Source of the DNA: Xanthobacter oligotrophicus
GTDB lineage: Bacteria > Pseudomonadota > Alphaproteobacteria > Rhizobiales > Xanthobacteraceae
Length of the DNA stretch: 64,000 bases
NCBI RefSeq assembly: GCF_008364685.1
Contig: NZ_VTTL01000006.1
Location: forward strand, 278,049-342,048
Direction: 5' to 3'
This document shows positions 52,624 through 61,343 of this stretch, in pieces (positions within the stretch are counted from its first letter, which is position 1; the number at the start of each line of letters is the position of its first letter). The position numbers and the translations under genes were made by a program. The notes beneath the pieces were generated by a model. The model had not been told where the DNA came from and searched no databases. It saw only the letters and a list, made by a program, of their open reading frames with translations.

Positions 52624-53406
52624 ATGGAACCCCTCGGCTACACGACGGTGGGCAGCGGCCCCCGCAAGGTGATGGCGGCCCATACATGGCTCGCCGATCA
52701 CCGGACCTACGCTCCCATGATGGCATTCCTCGATGGCACGGCGGCGACTTTCGTATTCCCGGATTTCCGGGGCTACGGCCGGTCCCGGGACCGCGACGGC
52801 GCCTTCTCCGTCCGCGAGATGGGAGAGGACATGCTTGCGCTGGCCGACCATCTCGGCTGGGAGCATTTCGACCTCGTCGGCAACTCCATGGGCGGGCAGG
52901 CGGCCCAATTGCTTGCCGGCTCCCCCCTTGCGGCGGGGCGCATCGACAGCCTGACGCTGCTGTGCTCCGTGCCGGCCTCGGGCTTTCCGCTAGATGAACA
53001 GGGCGCGGCCTTCTTCGGAGCTGCCGCCGATAGTGCGGATGTCCGGGGGCAATGCGCGAGCGCCGTCACCGGCGGCCGGCTAGGTCCGGCCTTCGCGGCC
53101 TGGATGGCAGGCCTTTCTCAGGAGAGCGCCACAAGGCAGGCCATCGCCGGCTATCTGCGCGCCTGGACCACCGAGGACATCTCGCAGGAGATCGGCGATT
53201 TCGCCGGCGCCGTGCGCATCTTCGTGGGCGCCTTCGACCCCGTTCTCACCGCCGAGGTGGCCGCGGAGCGGATCAGGCCGCTCTTTTCCGGCGCCACGAT
53301 CGGGACCATCCCCGGAGCCGGCCACTATCCCAGCCTCGAAACGCCGGCCTATGCCGCGGCGATCCTCAACACGCCAGAGCTGACGGGGGCCGGCCATGCA
53401 TCCTGA
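52624..53406 (+). CDS. Alpha/beta hydrolase
   Basis: 260 residues, starting three bases after the BKACE stop. Nucleophile elbow LVGNSMGGQAAQ, oxyanion region MAAHTWLADHRTYAPM, acid in VGAFDPVLT and histidine in IPGAGHYPSLETP complete the triad. Might hydrolyse an ester, a lactone or a C-C bond in the pathway. It overlaps the acyl-CoA synthetase gene by 11 bases. It is not an obvious PcaD, although that function is missing from the pca locus. Confidence 0.87.
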   Translation: MEPLGYTTVGSGPRKVMAAHTWLADHRTYAPMMAFLDGTAATFVFPDFRGYGRSRDRDGAFSVREMGEDMLALADHLGWEHFDLVGNSMGGQAAQLLAGSPLAAGRIDSLTLLCSVPASGFPLDEQGAAFFGAAADSADVRGQCASAVTGGRLGPAFAAWMAGLSQESATRQAIAGYLRAWTTEDISQEIGDFAGAVRIFVGAFDPVLTAEVAAERIRPLFSGATIGTIPGAGHYPSLETPAYAAAILNTPELTGAGHAS

Positions 53407-55075
53407 CGGCATTCCGGCGCCCGGCGCCTTCGGAGAAGCGGACGCCCCGCTCGGCGTCCACGCCGACGGCCGCTGGCAGGTGCCATCATCGGTGAACGAG
53501 GCGGCGCTGGTCGAGGTCCCGGGCGGGCGCACGGTCCGTGCCTTTCGCCACAGGCCGGCGAATTACGATGCCATGTTCCGCGCCTCGGTCGCGCGCAACC
53601 CTTATGGCGAAGCCATCGTCTGCGGCGACCGCCGCCTCACCTATGCCGAGCTGGACAGGCTGGTGGATGCGAGCGCCTTCGGCCTGATTGCCGAGGGACT
53701 TGCTCCCGGCGACCGCGTCGCGGTGATGCTGGACAATCGCCTCGAATATCTCGTCGCCATACTGGCGACCGTCCGCGCCGGCGGCATTGCCGTTCCGCTG
53801 GGCACGCGGCTGGGCCCGGTCGATGTGGCGCATATCGTGGGCAATGCGTTGCCCATCCTCGCCGTCACGGGTCAGGCATGGGTGGACCGCTTTCCCGCGG
53901 GCTCCAGCATTCGCCGCCTTCTGCTGGCGGACGCGCCGGAAGGTCATCCCGATGCCTTCGCATCCCTCGCCGATGCTGACGCCAGCCCCCTGCCGGAACT
54001 CCATCAGCATGACGTGATGCTGATCGTCTACACCTCGGGCACCACTGGAAAGCCCAAGGGCGCCTGCCTCACGCACTTCAACTTCGTCCATACCTGCCTG
54101 CATTATCTCTACGCCCTCGGCATCGACCGGCCGCAGCGGAGCCTGCTCGTCGTCCCCGGCACCCACATCGCCGGCTTCGGCCCAGTGATGTCGGTGGCCC
54201 TCGCCTGCGGCGGCGCCATCGTCATGATGCGGGAGTTCAAGGCGAAGGCGGTGCTGGAGACGATCGCGCGGGAACACATCACCTTCGCCGTCCTGGTGCC
54301 GGCTATGTACCAGCTCTGCCTCATGGAGCCGGGCTTCGCCGACCACGACCTCTCTACATGGCGCTATGGTGTCTATGGCGGAGCCGTCATGCCGCCGGCG
54401 GTCATATCCCGCATGGCGGAGCTTGCGCCGGCGCTGCGCCTGATCAACGCCTACGGCGCGACAGAGACCTGCGCCGTCTGCACCATCATGCCTGCCGAGT
54501 GGACCCTGCGTGCGCCTGCCAGCGTCGGTCTGCCGCTGCAATGCGACGACCTGATCGTGGTGGGCGAGGATGGGCAGGAGGTTCAGCCGGGCGGCTCCGG
54601 CGAGCTGTTCATCCGCGGCGCGAACGTCAGTCCCGGCTATTGGCAGAATGCGGAGGCCACGGCCCTCGCCTTCCGCGACGGCTACTGGCGCAGCGGCGAT
54701 GTGGCAACCCGCGACCCGGACGGCCTCGTCTATGTCCACGACCGGCTGAAGGACATGATCAACCGGGGGGGATTCAAGGTATTCAGCGCCGAGGTCGAGA
54801 ACGCTCTCATGAGCCACGAAAGCGTGGCCGACTGCGCCGTGGTGGGGGTGCCGGACCCCGTGCTCGGCGAGAAGACGTTCGCCCTGGTGCAGCGGTGCGA
54901 CGGTACGATCGACGCCGAAGCCCTGCGCGCATTCCTGAAGGCCCGCATCGCCGACTACAAGGTGCCGGACTTCTGGAGCGTCGGCGAGGTCCCAATCCCG
55001 CGCAACCAGAACGGCAAGCACCAGAAGGCAGAGGTGCGCCGCATCGCGCACACCGCTTTGGAGAGCCGCCGATGA
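53396..55075 (+). CDS. Class I adenylate-forming acyl-CoA synthetase
   Basis: 559 residues. AMP-binding motif LIVYTSGTTGKPKGACLTHF, INAYGATETCAVC, YWRSGDVATRDPDG, DRLKDMINRGGFKVFSAEVE and the C-terminal catalytic lysine in NGKHQKAEV. Activates a carboxylic acid to its CoA thioester. The N-terminal 40 residues are unusually hydrophilic; the start at 53,396 is the only good one before the conserved domain. ATGA coupling to the flavin reductase gene. Confidence 0.9.
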   Translation: MHPDGIPAPGAFGEADAPLGVHADGRWQVPSSVNEAALVEVPGGRTVRAFRHRPANYDAMFRASVARNPYGEAIVCGDRRLTYAELDRLVDASAFGLIAEGLAPGDRVAVMLDNRLEYLVAILATVRAGGIAVPLGTRLGPVDVAHIVGNALPILAVTGQAWVDRFPAGSSIRRLLLADAPEGHPDAFASLADADASPLPELHQHDVMLIVYTSGTTGKPKGACLTHFNFVHTCLHYLYALGIDRPQRSLLVVPGTHIAGFGPVMSVALACGGAIVMMREFKAKAVLETIAREHITFAVLVPAMYQLCLMEPGFADHDLSTWRYGVYGGAVMPPAVISRMAELAPALRLINAYGATETCAVCTIMPAEWTLRAPASVGLPLQCDDLIVVGEDGQEVQPGGSGELFIRGANVSPGYWQNAEATALAFRDGYWRSGDVATRDPDGLVYVHDRLKDMINRGGFKVFSAEVENALMSHESVADCAVVGVPDPVLGEKTFALVQRCDGTIDAEALRAFLKARIADYKVPDFWSVGEVPIPRNQNGKHQKAEVRRIAHTALESRR

Positions 55076-55788
55076 TCCTTGATCCCGCATCCATGGATGC
55101 AACCGCCTGCTACAAGATCCTCATCGGTTCGATCGTGCCGCGCGCCATCGGCTGGGTGAGCACCGTGTCGGCGGACGGCGTCGCCAATCTGGCGCCCTTC
55201 TCGTTCTTCACTGCGGTCTGCCGCAAGCCGCCCATGGTTTCGCTGACCATCCAGCCGAAATCGGACCGGGTCACGCTGAAGGACACCCTCGTCAATATCC
55301 GCGAGACCGGCGGGTTCGTCACCAATCTTGTGACCCTGCCGCTCGCGGACGCCATGCACCACTCTTCCATGGAGCATCCGCCGGAGGCCGACGAATTCGA
55401 GCTGGCCGGCCTGACGAAGAGTGCCTGCGACCTAGTGTCGGCACCCCGCGTGCGCGAGGCGCCGGTCAGCATGGAATGCCGGCTGGACCGCATCATCCCC
55501 ATCGGCGAGGTCGGTGACCACGTGGTGTTCGGGGAGGTGGTGCGCTTCCACGTCCGCGACGACATCTACCTCGATAGCGGCCGTATCGACACGGTGGGCC
55601 TCCATCCCGTCGGACGCCTGGCAGCCGAATACACGCTGGTCGAGAACATCTTCACCTGCCCGGTTGAACCCGAGGTCGTGGTCTCGCGGCAAGGGCGTCG
55701 CATGGCCCGGCTCGATGGCAAGCCTGCCGACTGGTCGCAGATCGCCCAGCCCGGCTGGACCGGCTCCGGCAATGCCTTGAAAGGCTGA
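55072..55788 (+). CDS. Flavin reductase-like FMN-binding split-barrel protein
   Basis: 238 residues with the flavin-reductase-like domain: IVPRAIGWVSTVSADGVANL, APFSFFTAVCRKPPMVSLTI and VRFHVRDDIYLDSGRIDTVG. Such proteins supply reduced flavin to a monooxygenase or act alone on quinones. No flavin monooxygenase lies in this cluster, and the FMN enzyme at 33,407 lacks a reductase in its own operon. Translationally coupled to the synthetase gene. Confidence 0.85.
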   Translation: MILDPASMDATACYKILIGSIVPRAIGWVSTVSADGVANLAPFSFFTAVCRKPPMVSLTIQPKSDRVTLKDTLVNIRETGGFVTNLVTLPLADAMHHSSMEHPPEADEFELAGLTKSACDLVSAPRVREAPVSMECRLDRIIPIGEVGDHVVFGEVVRFHVRDDIYLDSGRIDTVGLHPVGRLAAEYTLVENIFTCPVEPEVVVSRQGRRMARLDGKPADWSQIAQPGWTGSGNALKG

Positions 55789-56048
55789 TCCTCGGCCAGA
55801 AGCAGAATGCGGCCCAGTTCGTGATCGGCAACGTGCTCATCGCCACCCAGATGACGAGCCGCAATGCGGCGGCCGGGCTCTACGCGCCCCTGCGCATCAT
55901 GCTCTACGAAACCGCGGCGGGCACAGCCGTGTTCGAGTACGATCGCCCGTCGGACCTGTTTGGCCAATACGGAAATCGGGAGGTGACCGAAATTGCCGGG
56001 TCTCTGGACAGGAAGATATTCGATGTTCTCGTGACGGCGGCCCACTGA
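55788..56048 (+). pseudogene. DUF302-domain remnant
   Basis: The frame reads ILGQKQNAAQFVIGNVLIAT from the base that ends the flavin reductase gene, then GLYAPLRIMLYETAAGTAVF and DRPSDLFGQYGNREV, the second half of a DUF302 domain, and stops at 56,048. The N-terminal half is missing. A GTG at 55,821 could start a 75-residue product, but the domain would be incomplete, so I treat it as a remnant. Confidence 0.65.
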
Positions 56049-56408
56049 GGACTAGACGGCGCCGAGTTACGGGTATATGCATCAAATCATGATTTCGTCC
56101 TGCCCCTGCGCCGGATTGAGAAAGGCGACGCGGCAAGGACGATCGGCGTGAGGCCTGCGTCGTGCCGACGAAGCGCGGCGCAGACCGGACCGATGCGGTA
56201 GCCGAGGCGTGGTGCGGAACCAGAAAAGGATTGAGGACCGATTGGGGTGCCATCGCCTGGAACAGCGCCATGGGATCCTCGCTTTGCTCTGAACCGAAGA
56301 CGCGGTCCGATTATTTCACCTAAATACAGGCATATGCCCGCATTTGCCGCAATGGAGCCCTTTCCCGCCGGACCACACGACATATTCGGCCTCTCAGGAG
56401 TTTAAGGA
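56049..56408. other. Non-coding gap before the aldo/keto reductase gene
   Basis: 360 bases without a supported gene. The right part is less GC-rich and carries a perfect 10-base palindrome GGCATATGCC at 56,329-56,338, about 70 bases before the aldo/keto reductase start, which may be an operator. A related GGTATATGCATC lies near 56,071. I recognise nothing else. Confidence 0.5.
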
Positions 56409-57425
56409 ATGAAATACCGACTTCTCGGCCGTACAGGCCTCAGGGTGGCGGAGCTGGCGCTCGGCACCGCCAATTTCGGCGGGCGGTGGGGACATGGCGC
56501 GGATGCGGCCGAGAGTGCCGCCATCTTCAATGCCTATGTCGAGGCCGGGGGCAATTTCATCGACACCGCCGACATCTATCAGTTTGGCCAGTCCGAGGAG
56601 TTTCTCGGCAGCCTGTTGAACGGGCGGCGCGAGGACTTCCTGCTCGCCACCAAGTTCACCAACGGGGCTTCCCCCAATGCCAACCGCCTCGTCACCGGCA
56701 ATAGCCGCAAGGCGATGGTCGCCTCGATCGAGGCGAGCCTGAGGCGGCTGAAGACGGACCGGATCGATCTCTACTGGGTGCACCATCCCGACGAGGTCAC
56801 GCCGGCCGAGGAGATCGTGCGCGGCCTCGACGATCTCGCCCGCGCCGGCAAGATTCTCTACGCCGGCCTCTCGAACTTTCCGGCCTGGCGCCTCGCCCGC
56901 GCCGTGACCCTGGCCGAGCTGACGGGCGCCGTCCCCGTCGCCGCGGCGCAGTTCGAATACAGCCTCGTGCGCCGCGAGCCCGAGGCAGACCTGCTGCCGG
57001 CCTGCGCGGCGCTGGGCATCGGCGCTGTCACCTGGTCGCCGCTTGGGGGCGGGATGCTCACCGGCAAGTATCGCACGGGCGAGAAGGGCCGTGCCGAGGC
57101 GCTGGGCGGAAGGGTTTTCCAGGCCGAGAGTTCCGCCCGCCGCAGCGCCGCGCTCGATGCGGTGCTCGCCGTCGCGGCGGAGCTCGGTGCGAGCCCGGAT
57201 CAGGTGGCCATCGCCTGGGCCACCCGCACCGGTGCCATTCCCCTCATCGGCCCTCGCTCCCTCGCCCAGCTGACCAGCAACCTTGGGGCCGCCGCGCTGG
57301 TGCTCACGCCGGACCAGATCGCCCGCCTCGATGCGGCGAGTGCCCCGGACGGCGCGGCCGAGGCCTTGCCCGCCGTGGCACGCGGGGCGAGCGACACCGA
57401 GCGCCCGGTCCTGCCGGTCGCCTGA
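56409..57425 (+). CDS. Aldo/keto reductase
   Basis: 338-residue NADPH-dependent TIM-barrel reductase. Catalytic tetrad visible: Asp and Tyr in NFIDTADIYQFGQSE, Lys in LLATKFTNG, His in LYWVHHPDE. The NADPH-binding end AIPLIGPRSLAQLTSNLGAA is present. An AAGGA site precedes the ATG at 56,409. The gene forms a pair with the thiolase 52 bases downstream and probably reduces an aldehyde or ketone intermediate. Confidence 0.9.
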   Translation: MKYRLLGRTGLRVAELALGTANFGGRWGHGADAAESAAIFNAYVEAGGNFIDTADIYQFGQSEEFLGSLLNGRREDFLLATKFTNGASPNANRLVTGNSRKAMVASIEASLRRLKTDRIDLYWVHHPDEVTPAEEIVRGLDDLARAGKILYAGLSNFPAWRLARAVTLAELTGAVPVAAAQFEYSLVRREPEADLLPACAALGIGAVTWSPLGGGMLTGKYRTGEKGRAEALGGRVFQAESSARRSAALDAVLAVAAELGASPDQVAIAWATRTGAIPLIGPRSLAQLTSNLGAAALVLTPDQIARLDAASAPDGAAEALPAVARGASDTERPVLPVA

Positions 57426-57477
57426 TCCCCACGCGGTGTCGCCAGACACCCCGCACACGTCCATCAAGGAGGTCGTC

Positions 57478-58659
57478 ATGACCCGAGACATCGTCATCGC
57501 CCATCCGGTCCGCACCGCCATCGGCGCCTACAATGGGGCGCTTAAGGGCACGCCCGCCACCGATCTCGGTGCCGTCGCCGTGCGCGAGACCCTGCGCCGC
57601 GCCGGCCTAGATCCCGCGGCCGTCGGCACAGTGGTGATGGGCAACGTCATCCAGGCCGGCAACCGCATGAACCCAGCCCGGCAGGCGGCGATCCACGGTG
57701 GATTGCCGGTGGAGGTACCGGCCATGACCGTCAACCGTGTCTGCGGCTCCGGCGCGCAGGCCGTCGTCACCGCGGCCCTGGAGATCGCCGCCGGTATCCA
57801 TGACGTCGCCGTCGCCGGCGGCATGGAGAACATGGACCGGGCGCCCTACCTCATGGATGGCGGGCGCTGGGGCTACCGCATGGGCCCGGCGCAGATTTTC
57901 GACAGCATGCTGACTGACGGGCTGAACGATGCCTTCTCCGGCGAGCATTCCGGCTGGCACACGGAGGATCTGGTCGCCAAGCTGCAGATCACCCGCGCCG
58001 AGCAGGATGCCTTCGCCGCGCGCTCGCAGCAGCGCTTCGTTGCGGCACAGGCCGAGGGGCGCTTCGCCGACGAGATCGTCGCAGTGGAGATGAAAGGCCG
58101 CAAGGGCGTGGAGCACTTCGCAACCGACGAGGCGCCGCGGCCCGACACCACCGTCGAGACGCTGGCGAAGCTGCGGCCGGCGTTCCGCCCGGACGGTACC
58201 ATCACCGCCGGCAACGCGCCGGGTCTGAACAGCGCCGCAGCGGCCATGATCGTCGCCGAGCGCGGCTTCGCCGACGCGAAAGGCCTCGCGCCGCTCGGCC
58301 GGCTCGCCGGCTATGGCGTCGCCGGGGTCGAGCCCGGCCTGTTCGGCCTCGGTCCGGTGCCGGCGGTGCGCAAAGCGCTGGAGCGCGCCGGATGGTCGCT
58401 CGGCGACATCGAGCGCATCGAGATCAACGAGGCCTTCGCCGCGGTGCCCATTGCGGTCGCCCGCGAACTCGGCCTCCCGGAGGACATTGTGAACGTGGAG
58501 GGCGGCGCGGTGGCCCACGGCCACCCCATTGGCGCCACCGGCGCGATCCTGGTGACGCGCCTGCTCCACGCCATGCGGCGCGACGGGCTGAGGAGGGGCG
58601 TTGTCACGCTTTGCATCGGCGGCGGGCAGGGCATCGCGCTGGCGCTCGAAGCGGTCTGA
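57478..58659 (+). CDS. Thiolase (acetyl-CoA acetyltransferase family)
   Basis: 393 residues from the ATG at 57,478 (AAGGAGG upstream). Nucleophilic cysteine 89 in VNRVCGSGAQAV, HPIGATGA and the second cysteine in VTLCIGGGQGIAL, plus GGMENMDRAPYLM, mark a full thiolase. It cleaves or forms 3-ketoacyl-CoA; in this cluster it could split acetoacetyl-CoA made after BKACE action. A beta-ketoadipyl-CoA thiolase (PcaF) role is possible since pcaF is otherwise missing, but residues alone do not decide it. Confidence 0.92.
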   Translation: MTRDIVIAHPVRTAIGAYNGALKGTPATDLGAVAVRETLRRAGLDPAAVGTVVMGNVIQAGNRMNPARQAAIHGGLPVEVPAMTVNRVCGSGAQAVVTAALEIAAGIHDVAVAGGMENMDRAPYLMDGGRWGYRMGPAQIFDSMLTDGLNDAFSGEHSGWHTEDLVAKLQITRAEQDAFAARSQQRFVAAQAEGRFADEIVAVEMKGRKGVEHFATDEAPRPDTTVETLAKLRPAFRPDGTITAGNAPGLNSAAAAMIVAERGFADAKGLAPLGRLAGYGVAGVEPGLFGLGPVPAVRKALERAGWSLGDIERIEINEAFAAVPIAVARELGLPEDIVNVEGGAVAHGHPIGATGAILVTRLLHAMRRDGLRRGVVTLCIGGGQGIALALEAV

Positions 58660-58699
58660 GGACAGATGAGATGGATCTGAAGGTGGGTTGTTGCGAGGA

Positions 58700-59512
58700 T
58701 TACGCGGGAAAGCCGTTGAACTTGCGCAGGATCTTGTCGACCACGCCTTCCGGCATGTAGCGGCGCAGGGCGCGCACCTGGCGCGACTGCTTGCCCGCCG
58801 AATAGCGCAGCTTCGGCTTCCTTGCCGTTGCCGCCGTGACGACGGTGTCGGCCACGATCTCAGGAGCATCGCCGTCTTCCACCCACTTGCGCATGAGGCC
58901 CTCGCTGCGCGAGCGCTCCACCTCGTAGGCCGCCATGGGCTGGTCGGCCCGCGTCAGATTTTCCTCGAAAGCCGTGCGGGTGACGCCTGGCTCGACCAGG
59001 ACCACCCGTATGCCGAACCTGCGCACCTCATGGTCCAAGGACTCTGAGTAGCCCTCGATGGCGTGCTTGGTCGACGCGTAGAAGGCGTTGAAGGGCGAGG
59101 GAATCAGGCCGAGGATGGAACTCATGTTGATGATCCGGCCGCTTTTCTGGGCCCGCATGACAGGCAGCACCGCGTTGACGACGCGCGCGACGCCAAAGAC
59201 GTTCACGTCGAACAGGCGCTGTACCTGCGCAATCGAGGATTCTTCGGCACCGCCGAGCAGCCCGATCCCGGCATTGTTGACGGCGAGGTCGATGCGGCCT
59301 GCTTGCTTGATAATCGCGGCAACGAGGCTCTTCACCGACGCCTCATCGATCACGTCGCAAATCAGCATCGTAATCCCTGGGCGATCGTCAACCGGCTTCC
59401 GGCTCGTGCCGAAGACTTGGAAGCCAGCCTTCACCAAAGATTGGGCCGTCACGAGGCCGATACCCGACGATGCGCCCGTCACGAGTGCGATGCCTTTGTT
59501 CGTCTTGCTCAT
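58700..59512 (-). CDS. Short-chain dehydrogenase/reductase
   Basis: 270 residues: cofactor loop TGASSGIGLVTAQS, NNAGIGLLG, catalytic INMSSILGLIPSPFNAFYAS followed by TK. The arginine in FGTSRKP after strand 2 suggests NADP(H). C-terminal basic tail. Divergent from the HxlR gene at 59,597, a common pairing in which HxlR regulators control a nearby reductase. It converges with the thiolase gene. Confidence 0.88.
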   Translation of the reverse strand: MSKTNKGIALVTGASSGIGLVTAQSLVKAGFQVFGTSRKPVDDRPGITMLICDVIDEASVKSLVAAIIKQAGRIDLAVNNAGIGLLGGAEESSIAQVQRLFDVNVFGVARVVNAVLPVMRAQKSGRIINMSSILGLIPSPFNAFYASTKHAIEGYSESLDHEVRRFGIRVVLVEPGVTRTAFEENLTRADQPMAAYEVERSRSEGLMRKWVEDGDAPEIVADTVVTAATARKPKLRYSAGKQSRQVRALRRYMPEGVVDKILRKFNGFPA

Positions 59513-59578
59513 CTGTCCGTTCTTTCGTCATCGGACTGGATCGCCGACGGACAGAATGATACTATCAAATCAATAGTA
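59512..59578. promoter_or_regulatory. Two inverted repeats between SDR and HxlR genes
   Basis: TACTATcaaatcaATAGTA at 59,560-59,578 is a 6-7-6 inverted repeat 19 bases before the HxlR ATG, similar in its ends to the YodB box (HxlR family) as I remember it. A second, wider repeat pairs TCTGTCCGT at 59,512-59,520 with ACGGACAGA at 59,547-59,555. It spans the SDR leader and would fold into a stem in the SDR message. Confidence 0.6.
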
Positions 59579-59596
59579 AGTCACTATCGAAAAGAT

Positions 59597-60040
59597 ATGA
59601 ACGAGAAAAATATCTCTATCCCCGGATGCCCGGTTGCTCGCGGCCTCGACGCTGTCGGCGATGCCTGGAGCATCCTGATCCTGCGGGATGCGCTTGCGGG
59701 CCTCACCCGCTTCGACCAGTTCCGGAAGAATCTCGGGATCGCCCCGACGATGCTGACCAAACGGCTTGCCGCATTGACAGATGACGGGTTGTTGGAGAAG
59801 CGCCTCTACTCCGAGCGACCGCCCCGCGAGGAATATGTGCTGACAGAGGCGGGGCGCGACTTCCTGCCGGTCCTCATGATGATCGGTGCCTGGGCTCAGC
59901 GGAACTGCGGTGAGAACCTCGCCCGTTATATCGACGACGAGACGGGGGTCGAAATTCAACCGATCGCTGTCGATGCGGTGACAGGAGCCAGGCTCGGGAG
60001 CCGGCCGATCCGGATAAGTCGAACCAATACGGGAGGTTGA
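59597..60040 (+). CDS. HxlR-family transcription regulator
   Basis: 147 residues from the ATG at 59,597: winged helix with CPVARGLDAVGDAWSILILR, the family opening with its conserved cysteine (Cys11), then FDQFRKNLGIAPTMLTKRLA and RPPREEYVLTEAGRDFLPVL. In YodB-type members the equivalent cysteine senses quinones or other electrophiles; that role is inferred here. It probably represses the divergent SDR and itself. Confidence 0.88.
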   Translation: MNEKNISIPGCPVARGLDAVGDAWSILILRDALAGLTRFDQFRKNLGIAPTMLTKRLAALTDDGLLEKRLYSERPPREEYVLTEAGRDFLPVLMMIGAWAQRNCGENLARYIDDETGVEIQPIAVDAVTGARLGSRPIRISRTNTGG

Positions 60041-60157
60041 TCTGTTGGCGGCAGCATGGAGAAAGCTACGATGGCTTTACACGTCATCAAAGGAACTTTC
60101 TCATGTCCACTATCTTAGCCAGCGCATCACCTAGCGGACAGGCAGAAATGCGCCGAT

Positions 60158-61000
60158 GTCGTTGAAAAAGTCGGCGCTGGAGGCGTGGTGACATTGGCGC
60201 TCGTGAGGGGCGCACCCTTCTCCCTCAAGCCGTCACGGCTGTGGGGCCGTTGGGTACCAGCTTAGCGAGCTTCCTGAGGTTCTGGGCGGTGGCAGCGAGA
60301 TGGACTCGTCCCGGGCGCCGTTCGGGCCGCGCAGTCGCAGGCGGTCGAGCCTGAGGAGGCACTTCAGGTCGGCGAAAAGCATCTCCACCTTCTTCCGCTG
60401 CCGGCGCGAGGTGAGGTGCGCCCCTGTAGCCGCGATGTCCCGTGCCATGTCGCGGGCACCTTCATGGATGGAGCGCAGTATCTTGCGTGCCGGAGCGTTG
60501 GGACAGCAGCTCCGCGTCAAGGCACAAGCCTCGCAGTCGAACGTGCTCGCGCGGTAACGGCTGAGGCGCAGCCGGATCCGACCTGGAGACGAACTTCGGC
60601 TTCACCTCGCTCGCTGCGCCCCAGGCGGCCTCGTCGAGCGTGTCGAGATATTTCCGGACCGAACGGCGCGTCTCGGCGAGACCTTCCCAGTCCACCTGTT
60701 CCGAGGCCGCGGCGGACCGCTGCTTGTTGGCATCGGCCTTGATCAGGCTGGCATCGACGGCGAAACCCGCGCCGCCGACCAGCCCCTCTTCGATGCAACG
60801 CCGCACCGTGGTTTCGAACAGCTCGCGCAGCAGGTCGCTGTCGCGGAAGCGGCCGTGGCGGTTCCTGGAGAAGGTGGAATGGTCGGGCACCGCACCTTCC
60901 AGTCCGAGCCGGCAGAACCAGGGATAGGCAAGGTTGAGATGGACCTTCGCACAGCCGCCGCTCGGAACGGATACTCCCCAAATTCTTCCCAGAAACGCAA
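60158..61000 (-). mobile_element. IS1182-type transposase remnant with internal deletion
   Basis: On the minus strand, about 60,960 to 60,590 encodes the N-terminal half: VPDHSTFSRNRHGRFRDSDL and GGAGFAVDASLIKADANKQR, with a frameshift near 60,945. It then skips about 150 residues, including much of the DDE core, and resumes as SRYRASTFDCEACALTRSCC, CPNAPARKILRSIHEGARDM and RRQRKKVEMLFADLKCLLRL. A last frameshift leads into HLAATAQNLRKLAKLVPN. An end-like sequence with GTTGAAAAAGTCGGCG is at about 60,162-60,177. Inactive. Confidence 0.78.
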
Positions 61001-61002
61001 AA

Positions 61003-61021
61003 GCCCCGCGGCTGGCGGGGC
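61003..61021. terminator. GC-rich hairpin at the edge of the IS1182 remnant
   Basis: GCCCCGC at 61,003-61,009 pairs with GCGGGGC at 61,015-61,021, with a five-base loop and AAAA on the left side, so on the minus strand it looks like an intrinsic terminator followed by TTTTGCG. It marks the change from GC-rich to AT-richer DNA. Confidence 0.5.
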
Positions 61022-61343
61022 TAAGGCATTGAAAAGAATGGCGCGCCGATCAGGGTGAAACTGAGAACTCGTATGTGATTGAAATTGAATTATTTTAGAA
61101 TATCGAATTTGGCGGTGCTCAGAGAACGTGGCAGGGTTTGACCGAGACCGACACTTTCTAACCTTGGAAATCTGAGGGGGCCATTCACATATGCCGTGGT
61201 AGCCACACACGACGATGATGAGCACTACGTCTACGCCATAGCCCTACGACGCCGCCATGTGGTCCAGGATTTCGTCGCCACTCAATTTCCTCTAGGCTCA
61301 CGTCAATCTGCACGAGCGCGGCACGGTCAGTGATGGTGGGCAA
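61022..61343. other. Non-coding gap before the ChaC-like gene
   Basis: 322 bases without a supported gene; AT-richer than the sequence to the left. The stretch TGAAATTGAATTATTTTAGAA lies within it around 61,078-61,098 and could be promoter material. No terminal repeat or attachment site was recognised. Confidence 0.4.

Noticed and set aside
52624..53406. Alpha/beta hydrolase as the missing PcaD
   Set aside because: It is embedded in the BKACE operon far from the pca genes and has no specific feature of enol-lactone hydrolases.
53486..55102. 538-residue open frame on the minus strand
   Set aside because: Antisense to the acyl-CoA synthetase gene, whose motifs are unambiguous.
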